DNA of 6,404 nt from Pseudomonadota bacterium. GTDB taxonomy: Bacteria; Pseudomonadota; Alphaproteobacteria; Rhizobiales; Xanthobacteraceae. The notes under the pieces are model-generated. The model saw only the letters and a list, made by a program, of their open reading frames with translations, made no database searches and was not told the DNA's origin. The position numbers were made by a program, and so were the translations under genes. This document shows, one piece after another, positions 1 through 6,121 of this stretch; positions within the stretch are counted from its first letter, which is position 1; the number at the start of each line of letters is the position of its first letter. The stretch spans positions 1 to 6,404 of the forward strand of contig JAEYAU010000149.1 of the NCBI GenBank assembly GCA_023404705.1. Reading direction: 5' to 3'.

Positions 1-379
1 CCAGAGTAAGAAAAGATGTTGCACCGTTTCAGTGCTCACTTTTAATGCCCTTCCCTGCTTTTTTGCCGGTCTCATCCTTACCGCTGCTGGATATTTTCTG
101 GAACATCCTCAGGTATCCACATTCTCATTGCCCTCTGCGCTGTCCACGCTGTATCTGGGAGTGATTGGTGGGGTTTTCGGTATCCTGTGCTACTTTTTGC
201 TGCAATAAAAATCAGGCGCTTTCCAGGCCTCGCTGGTGTTTTTAGTGTTTCCAATCATTGCCATAAGCCTTGAAAATTATATTTATGGCTATGCGATTTC
301 CTTGCTTTCGCAACTTTTAACGCTGCCGCTCGCCATAGGGATCTTACTTATCCTTGTGTCTCAGCGGGTTCGTCGCTGA
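1..379 (+). pseudogene. EamA/DMT-family inner-membrane transporter, C-terminal part, interrupted by in-frame stop
   Basis: The reading frame entering from the left edge encodes alternating hydrophobic segments (for example FFAGLILTAAGYFLE and LYLGVIGGVFGILCYFLLQ). It meets a TAA at 206-208. The same frame then continues for 56 codons (KSGAFQASLVFLVFPIIAIS, then two further hydrophobic stretches) to a TGA at 377-379. The 'GAF-QASLVF-FP-IA' pattern just after the stop is what I expect before the last two helices of drug/metabolite transporters of the EamA type. The stop therefore falls inside one conserved domain rather than between two genes. A single substitution (for example CAA to TAA) would explain it, because the frame is kept on both sides. 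If real, it removes about the last two membrane helices and probably inactivates the exporter. The substrate is unknown and the N-terminal half lies outside the window. A sequencing error or strain polymorphism cannot be excluded. Confidence 0.72.
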
Positions 380-398
380 AACAGCCACGCTGACTGAA

Positions 399-425
399 GG
401 CGCGGGCAGATAACCTGCCAGCGCC
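399..425 (+). terminator. GC-rich hairpin after transporter remnant
   Basis: GGCGC-G-GGCAG, loop ATAAC, CTGCC-A-GCGCC: ten base pairs in two blocks around one G/A mismatch, beginning 20 nt after the TGA of the transporter remnant. It is followed by CTCTCCT rather than a clean T-run. It could be a weak intrinsic terminator or a 3'-end stabilising structure for the upstream gene. The stem is directly visible; the terminator role is inferred. Confidence 0.45.
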
Positions 426-562
426 CTCTCCTATGCATGGCCAGATCGTGCCTTTTATCGGTGTTTATCAATTATCAGAAGCATCATCCATTATGTAGAC
501 TTGCTTGATGCATTACGGGCGCGAAATCCAGGCTATATGCAGCATCATAGACAGGAGGTTAT

Positions 563-592
563 GTGGCAGAAGAAAAGAAGGGGCTCATATGA
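563..592 (+). CDS. Possible 9-residue leader peptide reading frame
   Basis: GTG at 563 follows AGGAGG (553-558) by 4 nt and opens a nine-codon frame, VAEEKKGLI, ending in TGA at 590-592. That stop overlaps the ATG of the next small frame in an ATGA junction (589-592), the layout of translationally coupled genes. The AGGAGG is among the best ribosome-binding sites in the window and has no other obvious purpose, but the spacing is short. It could equally serve ATG 561 in another frame, with only 2 nt spacing. No function is recognised. Confidence 0.22.
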   Translation: MAEEKKGLI

Positions 593-663
593 AGCGCCCG
601 GATACAGAGGTGCGGGCCTCCCCTGTGACAGGGCGCTATCGAAGTTGTATTGCAAGAAAATAG
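589..663 (+). CDS. Small hypothetical protein, 24 residues
   Basis: ATG at 589 is preceded by AAGGGG (578-583) at 5-nt spacing. It reads MKRPDTEVRASPVTGRYRSC followed by IARK and a TAG at 661-663. It is short, basic and without a membrane segment. The 'VRxSPVTGRYRS' pattern resembles, from memory, the first half of small uncharacterised enterobacterial proteins that continue with a second TGR-Y/F-V motif. If so, this copy is shortened after 'RYRS'. The stop touches the first base of the terminator hairpin at 662-685, as expected for a very short transcription unit ending there. Against it are its size, the lack of a clear promoter, and the possibility that the segment is a degenerate remnant or a small RNA. 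Confidence 0.33.
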   Translation: MKRPDTEVRASPVTGRYRSCIARK

Positions 664-689
664 TGACCACCAATAAGTGGTCACTTTTT
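662..689. terminator. Bidirectional intrinsic terminator
   Basis: AGTGACCAC (662-670), loop CAATAA, GTGGTCACT (677-685): a perfect 9-bp stem followed by TTTT at 686-689 on the plus strand. On the minus strand the stem is followed by ATTTTCTT. It lies 118 nt beyond the stop codon of the minus-strand adhesin gene, so it is the natural end of the fimbrial transcript. It also sits exactly at the end of the small plus-strand frame. Confidence 0.82.
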
Positions 690-803
690 CGGGGTGAAAG
701 CATCCGCTGTCGCCCCGGTCGTAAAAATGCGGCATAAATGAATAGCCCGGAGGAGAGAGTCACCCGGGTAACCCTATTTCCTTATCAATCCTGTGCAAAG
801 CTT

Positions 804-1913
804 TTACCAGTTTAATTCAAAGGTAGCTGCCGCTGAGGCTACCCCAGGTTTTGCCGTTGCCTTGGGGCATAATACCCACACCAGAGGACTGGTCCACGGA
901 GCACTATTGTTGCTGGGCACGGTACGCAGTGGCGTCTGAGAACCATCAATGCGTACCGATGAAGTCTTCGCTACACACCCGGCATCTGCAGAGGCGTTTG
1001 CACCAAGAAATCCCCGGATATCGCCCACGGTTCCCCCGGCCTTTGAGATCATCGGGATACTGGTTTGATCGCCCGCCTGAGTTTTTGGCGTCATGCTGTA
1101 CGTGATGGGTATGGAATTGTTGGACGTATTTGTACAGTTAACCCCCAATGTGGATTCCACCACCACCTTGTTGCCAACCGCTGTGGAAGCCACCTCACCA
1201 AAGTCTACCGGCGGCACCGAGACAGAGCAGGTCATAGGCGGTTCTTTGATGATAATTCTGTCGCTAGTCGAGTTCGCTCGTACGTAGTTAGTATTGAATA
1301 TTGGGCCCTGGCCCTTTGCACGCCTGAATGCGATGACCGTAGGCTGCACACCTGTATCTGACGTTAACGATGCGGTCTCTGACACATAGTAACCATAGCT
1401 GCCGCTGAATTGGGTAACAGTATCAGTACGGGTTTCACTGTCGCTCCTTAGATACGAGTAACAGTTAATTCCATTCACATTCGGTGGAACATTTCCGGAC
1501 ATTATACCTTTAGAATTAATACTTCCATTTACAGCGATTCCTCGCGCATCGCTACTAACGACGTCCCCCGTAATAGTTGTATCGTGTATGACAAGTAAAA
1601 CACCGGGATGTACTTCATAGCCAAAATAACCATTAATTGTTTTCCAACGATCGACGTAAGAGTTACATAAACCGGAGCCTAGGGAGTCCGGAGCTATTGC
1701 AAACCCCGCAAAATCGACATCAGGACCACTTATAGATGAATAAATTGGCACGAGTACTGAACCTGAAAAAGTTCCGCCCGGTATAAAACCTTGTCCCGGA
1801 TGTGCGTTTATAACCACAGCCGATGATGATGACATACTGCCAAAAAATGAAATCATACCGAACAAAGCCCCTCCTAAATTGAATGAAGGGCTTTTATAAA
1901 AAGTAATTTTCAT
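804..1913 (-). CDS. Two-domain fimbrial subunit, probable tip adhesin
   Basis: A 369-residue exported protein. ATG 1913 is preceded by TAAGGA (1920-1925) at 6-nt spacing. The signal peptide has a hydrophobic core near residues 12-25 and probable cleavage after SSSSA (Ala32). Residues about 33-222 form a domain I do not recognise; it carries Cys83 and Cys151. Residues about 228-369 are a typical pilin domain: Cys229 followed by VSVPPVDFGEVAS, partner Cys260, and a terminal beta-strand ending AATFELNW. Cys313 and Cys349 may make a third disulfide. This size, about twice a structural pilin, and the layout fit two-domain tip adhesins, in which the C-terminal domain accepts the donor strand of the next subunit and the N-terminal domain binds a receptor. 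The gene is last in the operon, usual for adhesins. The N-terminal half is clearly more AT-rich than the pilin half. The receptor is unknown. A minor non-binding subunit is the alternative. Confidence 0.82.
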   Translation of the reverse strand: MKITFYKSPSFNLGGALFGMISFFGSMSSSSAVVINAHPGQGFIPGGTFSGSVLVPIYSSISGPDVDFAGFAIAPDSLGSGLCNSYVDRWKTINGYFGYEVHPGVLLVIHDTTITGDVVSSDARGIAVNGSINSKGIMSGNVPPNVNGINCYSYLRSDSETRTDTVTQFSGSYGYYVSETASLTSDTGVQPTVIAFRRAKGQGPIFNTNYVRANSTSDRIIIKEPPMTCSVSVPPVDFGEVASTAVGNKVVVESTLGVNCTNTSNNSIPITYSMTPKTQAGDQTSIPMISKAGGTVGDIRGFLGANASADAGCVAKTSSVRIDGSQTPLRTVPSNNSAPWTSPLVWVLCPKATAKPGVASAAATFELNW

Positions 1914-2057
1914 TCTTAATCCTTAAGCATAATTCGAATCAGTTACGGGCGCATAGAAAGAAACTAAAAAATATACTCACAAAACCTCAAAGCCCGACTA
2001 AACCGTCATGTACACAATCATTAAAATCGTAATACACATAAGCATAAATATTGTCCA
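1914..2057 (-). promoter_or_regulatory. Sigma70-like promoter and AT-rich leader of the adhesin gene
   Basis: On the minus strand, TGGACA (2052-2057, five of six matches to the -35 consensus) is separated by 17 nt from TATTAC (2029-2034, four of six matches to the -10 consensus). Transcription would start near 2022 and give a leader of about 108 nt before ATG 1913. The leader is AT-rich, with the TATATTTTTTAG tract around 1963-1974, and ends in a good TAAGGA ribosome-binding site (1920-1925). Together with the 233-nt gap after the upstream gene, this suggests the adhesin can be transcribed separately from the rest of the operon. The boxes are directly visible; their activity is inferred. Confidence 0.5.
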
Positions 2058-2058
2058 T
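1987..2058 (-). CDS. Doubtful 23-residue reading frame in the Sel1-adhesin gap
   Basis: ATG 2058 follows GGGGA (2067-2071) at about 8 nt and reads MDNIYAYVYYDFND with a further nine residues to TGA at 1987-1989. It is rich in Tyr and Asp and has no signal peptide. Its start codon overlaps the -35 box of the proposed promoter, so both can function only if transcription reads through from upstream. I recognise no family. It may be chance in AT-rich DNA. Confidence 0.12.
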   Translation of the reverse strand: MDNIYAYVYYDFNDCVHDGLVGL

Positions 2059-2146
2059 GCAATAATTCCCCAGCGATAGCAGATTACTTCTCAGGAAACT
2101 GAGTTTCGTATAAAAATACCCATATGCATATAACGGTCTGGTCACG

Positions 2147-3415
2147 TTATTTTTCAGTATTTATCGACTCCGGGGAGATACCCACCGCAGTATTTCGCTC
2201 AGAGGATTCTTCGGCAGACGCTTTTAGTGGCACAGGTACTGGCTCACTGGTATCCGATGATGTCATGCTGTCATCCTCCTCGACATGCTGCTCCTCTTCT
2301 CGTGGAACATCTTCGCTCATTGCCTGCGGACCAGTGGCAGGAGTCAGTTCGTTATTTGGGGTTGAACTCTGTTGAGCGTCTTGTAAATTTTCCGCTTCGC
2401 CTGCCCGTGCCTCACTCTCCCTGTTTTCCATCTTTTGACTTCTCAGCGCATCCGACGGCATGGCTTCCTCTGCCGGCGCGTCCTCCGTTATTTTTTCTAT
2501 TTCCACGCCGGTGCTACCCTCGTCAATCTCTATAATCTCGACAGACTCAGTGGTTGGCGCCGTATTTATGACTGCAGCGGGTGTTTCCGAAAGTGTTTCA
2601 GCCACTGGCTTTTCAACCCCATGATCGGCACCCAGCCGAACCGGTGGCACAATATGCGGCGCGGCAGCAGGGTCACCGCCCGCCACCATCAGTATTTCGA
2701 AGGGACTCTGTTTACCACGCTCATTCAATACGCTGAGCAATCTGGTGGCCTCTGGATCACCCTGCCCGGCGGCTTTATCCGCCCAGTGACGCGCCTTTCG
2801 CAGATCGCGATCGCCCCCTAATCCTTCGCTGTACATGACCGCTAAATTATACTGGGCAAGCACATGCCCCTCATTGGCTGCGCGTTCAAACCATTGCCGG
2901 GCTTTTACATCATTCTTCTCCAGCGGTTCACCCTTGCTGTACATCACGCCAAGCGTATATTTATCTTCCGGCGAACCATCTTGCCCGGCAAGCTCAAACC
3001 AGAAAGCCGCACGAACCAGGTCTTTGGCAGTCCCAATTCCCTGGCCGTAGATCATGCCCAGATTATAACGGGCGCCGATATGGCCATGCTCTGCCGCTTT
3101 TTCAAACCAGGTAAGCGCTTTTTTACTATCACGCGCCACACCATCCCCATTGCCGTACATCACGCCGAGGTTATATTCCGCATCGGCATAATTTTGTTTA
3201 CCGGCCTGCTCAAACCACGATCGCGCTTTTTTATAATCACGGGTGACACCACTGCCTTCAGCATAAAGAATGCCAAGTTGGGTTTGGGCAGAGGCATCCC
3301 CACTCTTTGCCTGGGAAAGCATCGCTTTAATGTCATCATTATTTGGCGTAGCCCAGGCGTGCGGGCTGATAGCACCCAGTGCCAGAAAACAGATAACACT
3401 TTTCATTTTATTCAT
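2147..3415 (-). CDS. Exported Sel1-repeat (TPR-like) protein with acidic tail, fimbrial operon accessory
   Basis: A 422-residue protein read from ATG 3415 (MNKMKSVICFLALGAISPHA), which gives a compact signal peptide cut after HAWA (residue 22) and has AAGAGAG 6 nt upstream. TTG 3478 and ATG 3469 are in frame, but would put an unlikely extension before the signal peptide. Residues 41-220 are five consecutive 36-residue Sel1-like repeats, each with the YNLGVMY/G-G...A..WF.KAA pattern, plus the start of a sixth. Such alpha-alpha solenoids are protein-protein interaction platforms; exported examples include the Helicobacter Hcp proteins and Legionella LpnE. Residues about 236-422 form a low-complexity tail rich in Glu, Asp, Pro, Ser and Thr, probably disordered. 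There is no lipobox Cys and no later membrane segment, so a periplasmic or secreted location is expected. It lies 53 nt after the usher and before the adhesin, on the same strand, which suggests a role in pilus assembly or quality control. That role is inference. Confidence 0.88.
   Translation of the reverse strand: MNKMKSVICFLALGAISPHAWATPNNDDIKAMLSQAKSGDASAQTQLGILYAEGSGVTRDYKKARSWFEQAGKQNYADAEYNLGVMYGNGDGVARDSKKALTWFEKAAEHGHIGARYNLGMIYGQGIGTAKDLVRAAFWFELAGQDGSPEDKYTLGVMYSKGEPLEKNDVKARQWFERAANEGHVLAQYNLAVMYSEGLGGDRDLRKARHWADKAAGQGDPEATRLLSVLNERGKQSPFEILMVAGGDPAAAPHIVPPVRLGADHGVEKPVAETLSETPAAVINTAPTTESVEIIEIDEGSTGVEIEKITEDAPAEEAMPSDALRSQKMENRESEARAGEAENLQDAQQSSTPNNELTPATGPQAMSEDVPREEEQHVEEDDSMTSSDTSEPVPVPLKASAEESSERNTAVGISPESINTEK
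2756..3295 (-). repeat. Five tandem 36-codon Sel1-like repeats
   Basis: Protein-level repeats of exactly 36 residues without indels, at residues 41-76, 77-112, 113-148, 149-184 and 185-220. Anchors are QLGILYAEG, YNLGVMYGNG, YNLGMIYGQG, YTLGVMYSKG and YNLAVMYSEG. Each is followed by a second helix with A..WFE.A (ARHWADKAA in the last). The nucleotide copies are diverged, so this is an old domain array and not a recent tandem duplication. A sixth repeat begins (PEATRLLSVLNERG) and breaks off. Confidence 0.88.
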
Positions 3416-3468
3416 ATCGATCTCTCTTGCTGCGCTGCTGCCTGACGCCAGGACATAACGCATTTTCA

Positions 3469-6117
3469 TTAACGGCAATCGCCATTCATTTGAATTACCG
3501 GCATTTGTGCCGTTGGCTTAAGGCCGTTAAGATTAAAATTCACCCGACACTGCTTATCGGCGCTTTTACCCCACACCACGGACAATTCCCCTTTCACCGG
3601 CAGACCAGCCATATACACCTGGCCGTTATCCCCCACGATACTGGTCGCATCATCACGCTCCTTGTTATTCAACAGCGAAACCGTCGCACCAAAGGGCACA
3701 ACGCCCATCCCGCCCACGCGCGTCAGAGTCATTAATACCTGGTAACCGATACGGGTAGCGAAATCGGCTTTCACCACTGCGCCTTTCGTCGGGTAAACTT
3801 CAACGTTGGTTTTCGGCAGGTCCACATTATCCGGCAGGGTGCTGGGATCGAGGCCGATGTTGTTGCTGGTATAATCGGAAAGGTAAGGCGCAACGGCAAA
3901 ACCCTGCCAATCGGTTACGCCATTGCCGCTGGTAAGACGGACGCCGCTTGCTTCCGGTGCACTGACCAGCGCCATTGAGCTTCCAAGCGTTCGCGACAGC
4001 GTCAGGCCTTCAGAGTGCGCAATTGCCCCTCCGGTAATATTCACGTTCATTGAACGCGTATCATGGGAGTAGCCATAGCCCGCGTTAATGCTGCCTTTGC
4101 TTCCCTGCCAGCCCATATTAAGGTTGCTGTTACTGGCCTGGTTTTGATTGCCCCAGTTCTGCATCATGCTATAAGAAAAATTCCCATTACTGCCGGAAAT
4201 ACCGGCCTGATTCAGGGTGCGCCCGGTGTTATCATGCGAAATCTGAGAAGTGGCATAGACGTTTTGCAGCGCTGGCGAATAGCTGAAAATACTAAAAGGT
4301 ATGTTCAGGCTGAATGTAACCTGGCGATTCTCTGGCCAACTCCCGTTACCTTTCATGCGATCGATGGTGTAATAAAGCCCATAACTCACTCCTTTAAAGC
4401 CACCGTTGTATCCGGCAGATAAACCAGTCAGCGTCTTAGTGGAGCCCCAGTATTCATCACGATGCGCACGAAGGCTGATGGATCCCAGCTCCCCCAGTTG
4501 CTGAGAAACCTGAGTCTGAAAACTACTGCGACGACGATCCGGCGTATAAAAAATATCTTCATCGCGTCTCGCATAACCCATCGTGTTGTATTCGCTAAAG
4601 GTATAAAAGTTCTTTGTTGAATAGCGCAGCGCCGTCAGATCGATTGACGTCCCGGTGCTAAGGAGACTTTTTGAGTAACGCAGACGCCACGATCCTCCCG
4701 TTTCACGCGATTCGCCCTGAAATCTGGCATTTGATAACGTCGCGTCCGCAGACACCGCGCCCCAGTCCCCCAGCGAGACCCCGCTTCCCAGGGATAATGC
4801 GGTGTAATATTCCGATACCAGACCACCGCCATACAGCGTAATGTTTTTTGGTAACCCATAGATTAGGGTGCCGAGGACAAAATTTTCCTGACGCGAACCA
4901 TAGGTGAGCCCGCCATCGTAACGACCGGCAGTAACTTCATATTTGAACGTGCCAGGGCGTAACATCACCGGCAGGGTTGAATAGGGCACCACAAAGCTGC
5001 GAACACTGCCGTCCGCTTCGGTGATCGTGACCTCCAGGTCGCCCGACATTCCTGCCTGATAAAGGTCCTTAATTTCAAACGGACCGGGTGCGACATAGGT
5101 TTCGTACACCACATAGCCATTCTGGCGGATGGTGACACGGGCATTGCTGTTCGCAATCCCGGTAATTTGCGGCGCAAACCCACGTAAACGAGCAGGCAGC
5201 ATCTGCTCACTGGACTGGAGCTGCACGCCCCGGAACGGTACACCATCCAGAACTTCGCTGCCGGTACTGGATTCACCGATGGTTAAATGCGATCGCCATG
5301 CGCGAATATCACGCATCAGATACGTATTAGAAAAACGCGTATCATCAGTATGTCTGCTCTGGCCGTTACGCCCACCATTTTGATCTGAATAGTTGTGGGT
5401 GATGGTGCTGCGAAGACGCCATGCTCCCAAATTCGCCCCGGTTTGTACGTTGGCAAATAGGTTATTCATGTGGCGAGAGTCGTTATTGATATTCTGTTCG
5501 GTACGTCCGGCGCTCAGGCTGTAGTTGAACAGTAATGCCGGTATTCCGTCGTCCCACAGTTCAGGGTCCATACGGCTATTTTTCCCCGGCTGCATTGCCA
5601 CCTGCGGAATGCTGATGTCCAGACGCAGACGCGCAATATCAAGCTTGACCGATGACTGGGGGATGAGTTCGGCAAGATCCTTCACCGGTTTATCTTTCGG
5701 CAAATCTTTAAAGGCCGGTAGATGGTCAACATTCACCCCCAAATCATTGAGCAATGCAGGCGTCAGCTCGGCGACCACTTTACCCTGCGCGTTCTTACGG
5801 AAAGGGATCGTACGCGACATCGCCATACGCTGGTTAATAAAAATATTGACCAGGTAATCGCCTTCCACCACGCCTCCGGGATTAGCAAAAGCAGAAAGAT
5901 CGACATCGCTGGTTCCTGTACCAAGCGCAAGCAACTCTGGATCAAAATAGTCCGTCGCCCACGCGCTGTTGCAGCTCATGAAGACACAGAGAGAGATCGT
6001 TTTCAGTGGGAAAGTGTCAATCCTGGCAACCCTGGCATTGCTTCCTTTCCGGGATGTCTTTTTTTTAATCACAATCGTTGCCTGCTTTTTATCTGGCGTT
6101 AACGGACGGTTCTTCAT
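3469..6117 (-). CDS. Fimbrial outer-membrane usher (FimD/PapC family)
   Basis: An intact usher of about 882 residues, the usual family size. It forms the outer-membrane pore that accepts chaperone-subunit complexes and assembles the pilus. Signal peptide to about residue 54 (core LKTISLCVFM, cut after NSAWA). N-terminal periplasmic domain about 55-180 with DYFDPELLALG and GDYLVNIFINQ, the chaperone-binding region. Barrel from about 193 (ALLFNYSLSAGRT). Plug domain about 318-382 (NARVTIRQNGYVVYE to SFVVPYSTLP). C-terminal domain from about 770 with VPFGATVSLLNN, GQVYMAGLPVKGELSVVWG and Cys857/Cys881. ATG 6117 is chosen because it lies 4 nt after the chaperone TAA (6122-6124), typical of coupled translation. 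It lacks a good Shine-Dalgarno site. In-frame ATG 6165, with CAGGTG upstream, would overlap the chaperone by 44 nt and add 16 residues. With either start the region before the hydrophobic core is long and basic. I cannot assign a named fimbrial system. Confidence 0.95.
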   Translation of the reverse strand: MKNRPLTPDKKQATIVIKKKTSRKGSNARVARIDTFPLKTISLCVFMSCNSAWATDYFDPELLALGTGTSDVDLSAFANPGGVVEGDYLVNIFINQRMAMSRTIPFRKNAQGKVVAELTPALLNDLGVNVDHLPAFKDLPKDKPVKDLAELIPQSSVKLDIARLRLDISIPQVAMQPGKNSRMDPELWDDGIPALLFNYSLSAGRTEQNINNDSRHMNNLFANVQTGANLGAWRLRSTITHNYSDQNGGRNGQSRHTDDTRFSNTYLMRDIRAWRSHLTIGESSTGSEVLDGVPFRGVQLQSSEQMLPARLRGFAPQITGIANSNARVTIRQNGYVVYETYVAPGPFEIKDLYQAGMSGDLEVTITEADGSVRSFVVPYSTLPVMLRPGTFKYEVTAGRYDGGLTYGSRQENFVLGTLIYGLPKNITLYGGGLVSEYYTALSLGSGVSLGDWGAVSADATLSNARFQGESRETGGSWRLRYSKSLLSTGTSIDLTALRYSTKNFYTFSEYNTMGYARRDEDIFYTPDRRRSSFQTQVSQQLGELGSISLRAHRDEYWGSTKTLTGLSAGYNGGFKGVSYGLYYTIDRMKGNGSWPENRQVTFSLNIPFSIFSYSPALQNVYATSQISHDNTGRTLNQAGISGSNGNFSYSMMQNWGNQNQASNSNLNMGWQGSKGSINAGYGYSHDTRSMNVNITGGAIAHSEGLTLSRTLGSSMALVSAPEASGVRLTSGNGVTDWQGFAVAPYLSDYTSNNIGLDPSTLPDNVDLPKTNVEVYPTKGAVVKADFATRIGYQVLMTLTRVGGMGVVPFGATVSLLNNKERDDATSIVGDNGQVYMAGLPVKGELSVVWGKSADKQCRVNFNLNGLKPTAQMPVIQMNGDCR

Positions 6118-6121
6118 GGTG

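Larger units (their letters stand above)
380..803. other. Intergenic stretch between transporter remnant and fimbrial operon
   Basis: No long gene is convincing here. The stretch holds a GC-rich hairpin just after the transporter stop (399-425), two very small plus-strand reading frames behind a strong AGGAGG site (553-663), and a bidirectional terminator-like hairpin (662-685). Two TTATCA boxes (465-470 and 472-477) each lie 18 nt before weak -10-like hexamers (CATTAT at 489-494, TAGACT at 496-501). This is at best a weak promoter for the small plus-strand unit. The part from 690 to 803 is the 3' untranslated region of the minus-strand adhesin gene. It contains an imperfect palindrome centred on ACCCGGGT at 762-769. 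Confidence 0.6.

Noticed and set aside
481..548. Repeated GCATCAT (481-487, 542-548) and inverted TGATGC (506-511) as an attachment or regulator site
   Set aside because: Six- to seven-base matches over about 70 bases are expected by chance, and no integrase or transposase is in the window.
501..737. 78-codon plus-strand open frame
   Set aside because: It runs straight through the terminator hairpin at 662-685, has no credible ribosome-binding site at its start, and resembles no protein family.
545..763. 72-codon minus-strand open frame
   Set aside because: It crosses the same terminator hairpin and overlaps the small plus-strand frames. Its sequence looks random.
745..772. Hairpin CCCGG/CCGGG and imperfect palindrome around ACCCGGGT as a first terminator of the adhesin mRNA
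   Set aside because: Short stem with a 13-nt loop and no T-tract. The hairpin at 662-685 is far better. An operator role is possible, but nothing supports it.
2108..2131. Short palindromes GTATAAAAATAC and ATATGCATAT just after the Sel1 stop, as a possible terminator
   Set aside because: The stems are only 4-5 A/T pairs, or leave no loop. They are too weak for a terminator and unremarkable in AT-rich DNA.
2756..3295. Regular spacing suggesting a CRISPR array or tandem DNA repeat
   Set aside because: The 108-bp period comes from 36-residue protein repeats in a coding frame. The nucleotide copies are diverged and there are no short identical repeats with unique spacers.
2864..3445. 193-codon plus-strand open frame opposite the Sel1 gene
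   Set aside because: It is the antisense shadow of the 36-codon repeats, whose regular codon pattern keeps stops out of this frame. It has no plausible start context and no recognisable protein features.
3416..3478. Upstream starts for the Sel1 gene (TTG 3478; ATG 3469 overlapping the usher stop as TAATG)
   Set aside because: The TAATG overlap is attractive for translational coupling, but the extra 18-21 residues would sit before an otherwise complete signal peptide and there is no Shine-Dalgarno site in front. ATG 3415 is preferred, though not certain.
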